Shown here in pieces: positions 1 through 12,892 of a stretch of 64,000 bases of DNA; position 1 is the first letter of the stretch; every line of letters starts with the position of its first letter. The notes below the pieces were generated by a model. That model was not told the origin of the DNA. It was given only the letters and a program-made list of their open reading frames with translations, and ran no database searches. The position numbers and the translations under genes are program-made. This DNA comes from Oscheius onirici (taxonomy: Eukaryota > Nematoda > Chromadorea > Rhabditida > Rhabditidae), in contig OW051472.1 in the NCBI GenBank assembly GCA_932521025.1, forward strand, positions 5,580,001 through 5,644,000, read 5' to 3'.

Positions 1-829
1 AACAATAACACAATTAATATTGTGCTTCAAACATGTTGCACTTCAAGAAGAGTATCTTCGACAGAGTTGAAGGATCCAATCTGGCCCTCTTGTATGAAGC
101 AACGAGACCAGCAGGACTGAACAGTCTCGCTTTCCGAAGTCGTGCTCGGCGCGGAGAGAAGCTTTGAAGCAATGCTTCTGATGTTAGGGAAAGAAGATAT
201 GTTTTACGGATTAGACCAGAAAACGAAATGTTTCTTGTTTCGAATTTGGAGGCGTCGACAGATAGAGTTGCGTCTCCTGAAGGTATAAAAATATAACCAG
301 GAAAACTGAAATCGCACCAGTCGAGCCTTGACTTCCATTTCTGCATTCTCTTGTACAGGCGCTTCGTAGAGCCTATCGGTTGCGAGAGACGAGAAAACGT
401 CGAAACAATCATCATCGGGTACACGTGCGTCAGGAGTCTCCGGTTCAAGTACAGTCACGCTCTCAATATTTTCTTTCATCGTTTTCAAGACTTCTTTTTC
501 CAGAGTATCCTAAATCCTACGTAAAAATGAAAACATATTCCAAACCTTCATGCAGAGCCATTGAAAGCTATTTTTGAAACGAGGATCCACCACTGTTGCC
601 AGCGAAATAGTCGAACTGTCGAAATATTGCTTTGTGCGCGTCCTCATGAGAATCAGATTCGATGGTGCACATTTTGGGAACTGACGGAGTCCTGGCAGAG
701 TTGCGCAATGAAAGGTCAAAAATAAAAAGTGTCATATAATATAAAGCAGAAAAACGAAATGCCTGGAGTTCAAAACTGATAGTATCGCGCTGAATCCCGC
801 TCATTTTGAAAGGCGGGAAAAAATTCAAA
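1..829. other. Unresolved stretch downstream of the carboxylesterase
   Basis: No gene can be supported here. On the minus strand there are open stretches at about 204-488 and 568-828. The first reads as an acidic segment (begins MKTMKENIESVTVLEPETP) followed by a possible splice donor, and could be the 3' part of a gene. No recognisable domain, start or terminal exon pattern was found, so it is recorded as a possible partial gene only. Confidence 0.25.
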
Positions 830-931
830 GGTACGTTATATCGAGGGGTACGTTATAGGGGGTAAAAAAAGTTTTTTGTACTGTGGCCAAACTTCAAATT
901 AAAAAGGTACGTTATATCGAGAGTTGACTGT
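829..931. repeat. pogo/Tigger-like transposon terminus, degenerate
   Basis: The motif GGTACGTTATATCGAG occurs at about 830-845 and 905-921, with a partial copy at 846-858. Read on the minus strand the right end is TACAGTCAACTCTCGATATA, which starts at a TA and resembles terminal inverted repeats of pogo/Tigger-type Tc1-mariner elements (CAG..., then CTCGATATAACG). I see no matching opposite terminus or transposase, so it is probably a fragment or rearranged MITE. The family assignment rests on recall of the terminal consensus. Confidence 0.5.
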
Positions 932-1088
932 AAAGCGAATAAATGAATGAATTACTTTCATTGTTTTTGTTTATTTTCTTCAAACTTTTCGAATGAAATA
1001 ATTAGGTTCTGAGCCAAAAAAATGTATGAAATATTCATAACAACCCGTAAAAATACACAGCTCCGAACCGTACAGCAAGACTAGATCA

Positions 1089-4065
<2,977 letters not shown>

Positions 4066-7000
4066 CTAAACCTTTATCTACTTATTCAGAAAATAGAAGA
4101 CAGGCTTGGCCGCTGAGAGACCCTGTTTGAATATCAAATACTGATACGGTCAGAATTTCAATTTAGCTACGTATCATTGGTAGAGTATCTCATGTGCAAT
4201 CGGGTCCAGCAACGAAAAGAAAGGCTACGGTTCTGTTCTTTCCAAACAGACTATGAGAAACCCACTTGTCGACTCGGCGTTCCCGGTTCTTGTTGACGAA
4301 ATGACATGAAGGAGATGACACTGCCCATCTGAATTGAATAGTTTGCGGACGGGAAAGCGAGAGAGCATAATCCGACAATTATGAATCGCCGTGTTTGGAA
4401 CAAACATGGACAAGTTCAGAGAGAAGCTGCGCGACCGGGATTAGACAGCTGGAACCCTTAGTTGTACATAATTCAACGGGAGGGATTTCCAAAAGGGCGA
4501 CGCACAAAAGACGGCAGAGAGCAATTGTGGCAGAGAGCACGGCTGCCAAATTGCTCTAAATTGGTCTCCTTGATTCCATTGCAATTTTACCTTTTCTGCA
4601 TAACCTAAGCTCGCTGTTTGAAACACTCCTCCCCCAATACGCAATTGCGTACGCGTCTTTTCGAGTTAAACACGCTGTTTTTGAGCTTCACGATGTTCTG
4701 CAAAACTGATCAAGGACTACAATTTTGTAAACATCAGAATGTTTGAAAAGGCCGTTTTCGAGCGGAAAAAGGAGGTATTTTGCGGGGAGGGTCTAAAAGT
4801 CACTACGTCATGTTCTCGTTGAAAACGTCACTAGTTTCAACATCTGGTTACTTTATGTGTTGTGTTTACACAGGGAAAGGGACAAGGTCGTCAGCTAATG
4901 GGACAAAGTACCACATCAACAGAAATAATGGACTGAAATATTAAAGTCGTGAATCTTATCAAAAGATGATTAAGACTGCGCATGCTCGAGAAAGTAGTCA
5001 CAACATTTTCCGACTCGCCTTCGTGGGTGTTTCTTCTTGCGAACCCGTCGTTTTATAAAACCATTTCATATCATTTTCTGAAAGAATCAGAATTTCATTT
5101 TATGCAGTGGTTGAGAGTGTCAAGGGTATAGTCAAAGAAGAGGATCGTAATGCCTCATTTCTAATAAAGGTATATTTGGATAAGGTGAAAGAGCCGCCAA
5201 AAGTGTCAAGAATCTAAAGTGAAGATGTAATTGCAAGCCCCCATAAAACGAACTAGCGATGAAAGGACTACGGCAAAAAAAGTTACTGTCGAGAACAATA
5301 TGGCTTATTAAAATGAATTGGTTGTCGGAGCACAGATGCATTTGAATGCTGTTCGAAACCACTTTAAAAAAATTATGATTGAAGCTGCGATAAGAGCCGG
5401 AAAGGTCTGAATCATGCCATTGTTTACACAGTTCGAAAACGCGATTGTGCTCAACGATTGGAACAAGCTGATCCGAGGCAACGAGCGGAACGAGGTTAAG
5501 TTTCGGAGGTTGTCAACACGCGTATTGTGAGCGTGAAAAAACAAGTTGTTTAAAGATAAGAAGAGTAAACAAATACAAAAATAGCATTTCACAAACATTG
5601 ACTTATGAGAGGAGGAGAGACGTTCTCTGACCTCCCAGCCAGCCGGCACAAGCCGCTGTAACAACGATGCAAATTGAATGAGTCGCTCTCTTCCTCAGAC
5701 TCAAATTTATGCCCCTTTTTGAGGAAAAGTGAAGTCTCAGTGTGGGTTTATTGATGCGAAACGAGAGCTCAGTTTCCTCGATTGGCTGAAGATGTCCCTG
5801 CTCGCTTTCATATGAATTGGACGTTTGAAACGGTCGTTATTTTGTCATATTTGTGGCAAACGGTCTCTCAACAAAACTTTTAAAGGCCTAACATTTCTTT
5901 TTTGTCAGTAAACAGATTAGTCCAATAGAAGAACAAAACTGACTAAACATCCGGTTGCTGTGCCGTGCGAACTCGACGCAGTTTCCCATAAATTTCCACA
6001 TCATTACCGAGAATATTTTGAAACAGTTTGTGCAAAAAGTGACTAAAGATGTCCCGGCGCTAAGACCGCAAGATGGATCAATGTTCCCGCCGCCAAGAGC
6101 TGGGATTACTCTTGGCAATTGCAGCCGCATAATTGAGGAAAGCGTGAGAGGATGATCAGAAAAAAGAGGCTTTTTTGACCGTGAAAATCTTATTGGGGCT
6201 AATAAAAGCAGAGAGACGAGTCTCTGAACAAACAATAAACACGAATTGAATCCGCATCTATAGAAAAACGCACCTTCTCCCAGAGTCGTTTGTATCTGCG
6301 TGATTTTTGCTGCGACATGTTTTTCGTCTCCATTGTGGTCTCTGAAAGTAGTATCCGTACAGAGGGCGGAGAGTAAGAGTTAGTGGTAAACACTGGTACA
6401 GATAAGCGAGGCTAATTGCCGGACTAACCCCCAGAGAGGGAGCTATCAGAGAGACCGGTATGGACAGAGGGTCAGTCACCCCCGATGATCAGTTGAGCGT
6501 AGACGGAGACTGGTTGAGGGAGAAAATTCAACTGGTAAAGAGAGTGAAAGGAGGAGGCGGAGTGGCAAGAACGTGCTTTTCTCTCTTTATAGACCCAGCG
6601 AAGGTCACAACTATATGTACACGCCACTGGTCAGACAAAGTTCAGCCACAATGCCAAATCGTCATTTATTGCTCAGTTCGATGGATGCTCATGTCAATCG
6701 AAGAAGATGTGGTCAACAGCAGCGATGGACATTGCCAGATCCACATTTGAACTTTGTAGCACATTGTCTCATCGTCGGTTCAGTTGAAAAATTGCGAAGT
6801 AGTCGTGCAATGATTCGCAGACAAATTCAAGTTTTGTCTGCGTACTATTCTTAGCTGTGTATCCAACAGATGCAGCTGAGAAAATATAAAATGTTTCCAT
6901 CGCTGTGTTTCTCTTCTGCAAGAAATCACGTCCAATTTGATCAAAGTTGTAAAGACGATCATTTGTGCTTGTCATTGTTTCACATCAGTTTCACTGACCA

Positions 7001-8062
7001 AATGCCAGCGGAGACTGTTCTTGTTGAACCGACGATTACTCTAGGAAAAATACGACATCATGTTGCCTCCCGAATGACCCTGGCGAGGCTATTCCAAAAA
7101 CTTTGGTTGTCGACGCATAGTCGGGCTATGGTCGGAATCCTTTAGTACCTTGAGATACTGGGTTAAAACCGACGCTGGCAGCGATCAGCCAGCTAGTCAA
7201 TAGCATCGAAAGAGGCGATAATAAGGATGCAGCCGCATATTCTCTGCGAGCAGAGACGCAGACACAAAAAGTTGTTTCCAAGCATTGAGCAACAAAAACA
7301 AGGGTATAAAAAAACTATTTTTTAAACTAATTTGAAACGCTTGGACGGTCAATGTCATCAAAATTAAGAACGCCAATCTCTTTTCCAAGCTGCTAACACA
7401 AACGACCCAAACCGAGTTGAGACTTGTCAACTTTTATCCCGTTTGTTCGTCTAGTTAACACTAATCAAACAACTCGCTTCTATTGAAGTCATTGTGTCGT
7501 CAGTTGTCCGCTTGTGCTCTCGTCTTCTTCGAAATCAGGTCAGGTGTTTCTACTCTTCCAATTCTTTTGCTCTTGCTCTCAGTTACCTTTCTCTTTGTCC
7601 CTTGACTAGGATATGGGTCTGTCCCGAGCAACCCGATTTCCGAAAGCCTCAGTTTTCCGTCCGAGGGCCGATTCGGGTTTCGGTAAGGATCTCTCCGGAG
7701 TGACTAGCAAATTGGGCATTGGAGGACTGAGGCGGTGTCAAGGTGTTTCGGGACTGGTGATTGGGTGTTCTCTAAAAACGTAAAGCCAAACAGAAGACTA
7801 GTTTGAGCCGTTCTTTTTCGTCCTTTTTCAGATTGTAGCTACAGGAATAGGACATCTACGTATTCCTATTGGTGCCTGGTTTATTCAGTCTGCTGCAAAG
7901 AGTTCGTCTTGACCAAAACGTAGACTAGAAAGAACAGAAATACCGAGTTTTTCTCTTATATTTTTGAGGAAGAATGTAAAAACGAATTGAAATAAACGGA
8001 AAGCAGTATACTAGCGGTAATAGTGCGGACACAGTCTGTTTATGTTTGGTGTAAGTTTAAGT
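4066..8062. other. Gene-poor interval
   Basis: Only short overlapping reading frames are present on either strand, and none gave a recognisable domain or a consistent chain of splice sites. The carboxylesterase promoter and first exon should lie in the first few hundred bases. A small hairpin built from the dispersed GATGTTCTGCAAA repeat lies at about 4691-4733. A hydrophobic minus-strand frame at 5308-5664 was considered but lacks other support. Confidence 0.4.
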
Positions 8063-8080
8063 TTATTCGCTGTATCAAGT

Positions 8081-8450
8081 CTATGTTCGACCAGAGCGGC
8101 TCTTCGGACAGACCATGGCGGTGCTGTAAATTCCTCGGAGAGTGGAACAGTACCTCTCGCGCTTGTCCAGGGCGTCGTCGAGAGAGGGTTGATCTACGCG
8201 TTCCCAGGCGTGTTTCGTAGATGAAGAGTACGATCCGAGCTTCTTCAGTGCTAGGTGGATCGGGATCCGCTGTTGCAACGACTGGTGGTAGAGTAGAACT
8301 GCTGTGATTCCGTCCTCTTGGGAACGTCTAGTGCAGAAGACGAGACGATATTTGGTAGCAATTCTGTTCCGGTAGAGCAATATTGAAATCCAACAGTCCG
8401 AGTCGAAAGCAATTAGCGAAACTAAATTAGTGTAAACGGGTCCTGTAAGA
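8081..8450 (-). CDS. Possible terminal exon(s) of an unknown gene
   Basis: A minus-strand open frame follows a good acceptor (TTTTTCTTACAG, near 8443) and runs to a TAG at 8081-8083. An AATAAA polyadenylation signal lies about 15 bases beyond the stop. The translated segment includes SQEDGITAVLLYHQSLQQ and ALDKRERYCSTLRGIY; I do not recognise a family. There is no in-frame ATG near the acceptor, so an upstream exon would be needed, yet the stop codon of the neighbouring Gly-rich gene lies only some 80 bases further upstream. A related segment occurs at 9040-9078. It could instead be transcribed repeat sequence. Confidence 0.3.
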
Positions 8451-8522
8451 AAAAGTTCGAGGATGACTTTTATTACGACGACTACATAATAGTTCACCGG
8501 CTTTTCTTCTTGTTACATACTT

Positions 8523-8777
8523 TCATCCCAAATAATCGAAGTAATCATAGCCACCGAATCCGTAGCCTCCTCCAAAGCCACCTCCAAAACCGCCACAGGA
8601 ACCACATCCGAAATTGATGCATCTTGGCACACAGAGTGGCATACAGCAAGCACAGCATGAGCCCTACATGGGATAATTAGTATCATTTGGAGTGAAGCTA
8701 ACCACTCCGACAGCCACTGGGACTGGCTCAGGAAAGATGCCCCTGTTCAATCCGCATCCTACACAGGGTCGTGGTGC
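8523..8777 (-). CDS. Small Gly/Cys-rich protein, 5' exon missing
   Basis: Two minus-strand exons are clear. The upstream one begins after an acceptor at 8778 and encodes APRPCVGCGLNRGIFPEPVP. A 39-bp GT-AG intron follows, then a terminal exon starting GSCCACCMPLCVPRCINF and ending in a Gly/Phe/Tyr tail (GGFGGGFGGGYGFGGYDYF) before TGA at 8523-8525. Cys-cluster plus Gly/aromatic tails are common in small secreted, cuticle-associated or antimicrobial-like nematode proteins, but the role here is unknown. The signal-peptide exon is probably near 8870-8900, where a GTAAGT donor follows CACATCTGC, but I could not define its start. Confidence 0.6.
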
Positions 8778-9140
8778 CTGAATTTTGTATAAAGTAGATC
8801 ACAATCGAAGAGTCACTCTAATGTTTTATTAGTTAGTTCTGCAATACATATGCGATCTTAGCCCAAACTTACGCAGATGTGAAGGAAGTTACCGGTGGAA
8901 TTGAAAAAAAGGGAATGTTATTTTTCAGCACTTTTATTTGTTTTGAGACCCATTTACTCGTCTTTTTTTACAGGTTTATTCGCGGTGATCTACAGGGGTT
9001 CTGTGTGGCGAACGTACGCTTCTCCTGGCGGTAGATGCAAGTGGAAGGTTACAATCCGAGCTTCTCCAGTGCTAGTTGGACCTGGACATTCTAGGTTGGC
9101 GAGAGATGTCAGGGTAGACTACCTTCGTGTACTATCACCC

Positions 9141-9203
9141 GGGATTGAACTTGCGATCGCTTTCTTCATAGACTCATCATATCCACTTGACTATCCGGGC
9201 CCC
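9141..9203 (-). repeat. tRNA-like (possible SINE head) repeat, copy 1
   Basis: Read on the minus strand this segment starts GGCCCGGATAGTCAAGTGG and ends GCAAGTTCAATCCCGGG. It contains a good internal A-box-like string (TAGTCAAGTGG) and a B-box-like string (GTTCAATCC). The T-stem does not pair properly, so it is unlikely to be a working tRNA. A second, diverged copy lies at 40633-40697 on the same strand. Confidence 0.45.
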
Positions 9204-9326
9204 TATTTTTCTCTCGAACACATATTTGAAATTTAGCTGCATATCCTTGACTGACATATTCAATACTTGCATGTTAGATTTGAGCACGTAGGCCTCGCAG
9301 CGATGACAAAATAAAACTATCCAAAC

Positions 9327-9717
9327 CTAGCTGATCTTTCCTTTTCGAGATTCCCTTACCACACTATCGCAGCAGAGTCGTCCTCCGTTTCCACACGGCC
9401 TTGTACATGAATTGAAGTTGTTATTAAAGCATCTATTTCCATGACACCCTCCTCCGCAATTTATCCCTCTACAGCCTCCTCCTCCGTTTCCACAACCGAA
9501 TCCTCCTCCTCTGCAGCCACCGCCGCATCCTCCAGCACCTGAACTTTTTCAATCTCGTCTAATATATTCTTTCCCTACCACACTGCCGTTTCGGTCTACT
9601 GTGAGAGTTTTCTTTCGTCGCCAAAGCTTTCAATAATAGAGGAGTTTCTGTCGTTACCTCAGATAGAACAGCCGCACCGAGAGAACATAGGAGTATCGAC
9701 GAGATGAGTCGGTGCAT
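9327..9717 (-). CDS. Secreted Gly/Cys-rich protein with furin-type site
   Basis: Two exons (9579-9717 and 9327-9538) are joined by a 40-bp GT-AG intron. The first encodes a signal peptide (MHRLISSILLCSLGAAVLS), a short propeptide and a dibasic site SRPKR followed by QCG. The second encodes a dense Gly/Cys core (GAGGCGGGCRGGGFGCGNGG) and CHGNRCFNNNFNSCTRPCGN, ending RLCCDSV. The frame reaches TAG at 9327-9329; a donor-like GTAAGG just before that stop means a further exon is possible. I infer proteolytic release of the Gly/Cys domain in the secretory pathway. It resembles the neighbouring gene at 8523-8777 in composition. No specific function is recognisable. Confidence 0.7.
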
Positions 9718-9739
9718 CCGAATGAGAAAGAGTTTGAAC

Positions 9740-10580
9740 GACTGGAAATGAACAAATACTTGACGAGACTCTGCTTTTATGAAAAGATTCGGAACTGGAA
9801 TGAGGAACAAGTGGCAGGAAAATGGGTTCAAATGAGCAAACTGGTCAAGAATTCTGAGTCGCCATTCAAGCGAGAGTATGACTCAAGCTTGCTGATCGGT
9901 ACAGTTAAGGGGATACGCCATTGTGTTTCACTCAAATGACAAGATTCAAACAAAGTTTCAGAAAAATCTTTGGCCGGATATGGGCTAGGAGAGAGAGATC
10001 ATCAGTGAGAATCAGGCAGCTGCGAACTGAACCCGGTTGAAGAAGGTACTTGGAAAGAACAGTGTTCCAGAAAAAAAATATAAAAGAAGGGTTCAAGAGG
10101 TATTCCCTCCGCCAAAAAAGGCCCGACAAAAAGGTGTGGATGAGCTCGCGAATTTGCAGCCTTGAGTGTTTCGATACAAAAGACAGAGCGCTCGTAACCT
10201 GACCCACCAGATTGACCTGTCCCTCCAGATCGCAATGTCAATAGTTCAAGTGGCGGCTCCTGAACCAGAATACACACAGATTCACGATTTATATTTTACT
10301 CATAATACTGTACAAAGAAAAGAGTGACCCGGAGAGAGTCGATAGAATGAGATCAAAAAGAAGTGGGAGTCAACAGAACTTGGCTCGAGCCAGAAGGTAC
10401 TGGACCAGAGTCCATCCGCACATTTCGAAAGCCTCTTAAAATGTAGCTTTTAGCGTAAAATATAAAATGAGCAACCTTCAGCAGTTAGGATACAGCAAGT
10501 CTTGTCGACGTCTCGAACAAAAATGTTCCAATTTCCCTTTTCGGATATCATGATGCCTTCGACAATATCTGATATTTACT
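9740..10580. other. Intergenic interval
   Basis: No supported gene. Short frames occur on both strands, without conserved domains or consistent splice sites. It separates the Gly/Cys-rich gene from the 3' end of the chromodomain gene, both on the minus strand. Confidence 0.4.
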
Positions 10581-10583
10581 TGT

Positions 10584-12212
10584 TTAGTGGGGGTAAAAAG
10601 GTCTCTGTTTACCAATTTCCTTGAGCCCTTTGATCTCATTCAAGGGCTTGTACTTCTTCCAGCGATTATAGTACAAAATGTCGGAAGTTGTCTTTTCCTT
10701 GCTCTTGAAACAAGGTCTAGCACTAGGTTTTAGGGGCAACTGAAAGAAAAAATGAGCTCTAGTGCTGTTTTTAGAATAGACTCGGAAAAAGAGGAGTATT
10801 TCCAAACCTTGATTTTCATTTTGACAATCTTCGTCGTTCCCTCTTCTTCGGGCTCAACATATTCAATGTTTTCCGGAGGAGGTGTCTCGGACGATGAACT
10901 CGGTCCATAACGAGAAGGTTTAGGAGGAGTCGGAGGTCGGATCTCTTCCTTCTTGTCTCTTTTGGAACTGGGTTCATCTTCTTCCTCGTTCAGAGGCTCT
11001 TCTCTCCCGCGTTTGTTCTGAACAGGAATTTCTCTCATTGACCAGTGACTCACTCTTTTGCTTGAATCCGGCGTGTCTGACTCTTTCTGGATTTCAGTCT
11101 TCTCCTTTTTGTTCTTAGGATGACTGTTGTAACGTTTTAAAAAACGACCTACTTTCTTCGAACTCTTCGAAGAAGTTTCTGTAGTCCGAGCCTCCTTTTT
11201 CATGTTCAGCTCGTTTTTGGCAGAGTCATTGGCGACAGACTCTTCTTTCTTCTCTTCGGTTTTCTGTAAAATGTTAAGAGTTTTATTGGAAGCATCCGGT
11301 CTCCACAAAATACGCATTTTCGTACGCTCATGCTGCTCCCCGAAGGCACAATTTTCTAGTTGTCGGATGTTTTGATCCGGGCTACAACTTTACAGAACAG
11401 TCGTCTTTTACGTGAAAAAGACCCGTACACAGGTGCATAATTTGGACAGTTGTATTAGATTTTTTGTTTACCAGCTCATCGTCAGAGTCGTCAGAGCTGT
11501 CCAGCCAGGATTTCCTATTGGCATAGGCTGCCTTTTTGGCCGTGCTCAAAGGAGGAGTCTTGTCCTTTCGCCCAGCCCTTTTCGGCGGGTCATAAGCTTT
11601 CAATGCTCCTTTGCTGACCGGCTTCGACTTGCTTTTCTTCTTCCCGGACTCGTACTCGCCGTCTTCCGATCCACTCTTCTCCGATTCTGGTTCGGTTTCG
11701 GGTGTTTTGGGTCTCTCAACTTTTGGACTACTCTTTCTACCCCTGCTGCGGGAAGTACTACCAGAACTGGTCGACTTGCTCTGCTTGGTCTTCTTCTTCT
11801 CTTTCGTCTTCTTTGTCTTTGGATTTTTGGCCTGGGAATTTGAAATAGAAACATCTATCAGCTGAAACTCACCTCCTCAGCCCAATAAGCTTCAATTCTT
11901 TCTTTTGCAGATCCCAAATTATCCGACGGTTCCCACGAATCATCATCTGGCCCATAGTTTTCCCAACGGACCTAATTCTTCTTTACAAAAAGACTGATTA
12001 ATAGGCTCACCTTGAAGAAAAGTATGCCGTCCGCGTCGACCATGTGCTCCAAAATCTTTGCTACAACGAAAACCTCTTCAGACAGACCTTCTCCTCCTGG
12101 AGGATCATCACCATTATCCGATGCTATAGGAAATCATTTTAGATTTCATTCGTCACTCACCAGAATCACCTCCATCTTCTTCAGGTTTTTCTACTTCTTC
12201 GTCTTCCGGCAT
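10584..12212 (-). CDS. Chromodomain protein
   Basis: A probable nuclear chromatin reader. The start MPEDEEVEKPEEDGGDS lies at 12210-12212. After an acidic leader, the chromodomain (about residues 32-82) reads EEVFVVAKILEHMVDADG, ILFFKVRWENYGPDDDSWEP and SDNLGSAKERIEAYW over two exons. Phe, Trp and Tyr occupy the positions expected for the methyl-lysine-binding aromatic cage, as in HP1/Polycomb-type domains. The rest is long, low-complexity and highly charged: Lys/Ser-rich with possible nuclear-localisation runs, an SDDSDDE stretch and a Pro/Ser segment. The terminal exon ends in LKEIGKQRPFYPH, with TAA at 10584-10586. I see no chromoshadow domain. Introns are mostly about 40 bp, with one of about 210 bp. 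It resembles nematode CEC-type single-chromodomain proteins, but orthology is not established. Confidence 0.85.
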
Positions 12213-12892
12213 CTGTAATTTCTATTGGTTTGCAAGGAACGTGGGAACGGTTTATTGATGGAGCAACGGTGAAACCCTGTTGTTTTATACTGAGGCTAAA
12301 GGACTGGACGCTGAGGCCCCTTAGCGAATAACAAGGAGCACGGTGACATGAAGACGCGGTTGAAGCTGACAGAATTTGTTGTGCCTTCTCCATTTTTTTT
12401 GATTTCACGTCTCTGCTTCTTTCTAACGGTTAAACTATGGAACCTCATACATTTTGACGTGAAAACGAGCAAAAAAAATTAAGCTAAGTGTTCGAAAAAA
12501 CATATTTCAGACGTTAGACTTTGCACACAATTCTTTTTCTTTATATCTTCTTATTGTTAGACTTTATGCTCCAAATTTATTTATTTTGAACGTTTCGCCT
12601 CATTTCCGATCGTCGCGTGCTTCAGCGAAGCTAAGAACATGGATTTCTTGCAGAGATCAAACTGATAATCGCAGAGATGAGGGGCAAATGAGACGCCAAA
12701 AGCCGGTTACGTTCGAATGGCCCACAATGCCGAACACAATAGTGTGTAAATCCGCAATTGCGTATTTGCCGGTTGTTCGGGAGCCCAGTATCTTTTCTCT
12801 GCTTTTGCATTTGTATTTCGCAGTCATTTTCTCACTTTATCACACAATGCTTTTATCGTCCAAATTTGTAAGACACTACAACGTTTTTCAGA

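Noticed and set aside
5308..5664. Minus-strand hydrophobic frame of 118 residues
   Set aside because: No conserved motif, no splice structure and no plausible promoter or poly(A) context.
6460..7145. Plus-strand frames that could suggest a small gene
   Set aside because: The frames overlap in different phases, have no domain similarity and lack consistent donor and acceptor pairs.
9141..9203. Functional tRNA gene
   Set aside because: A and B boxes are present but the T-stem and acceptor stem do not pair properly, and no clear anticodon arm forms.
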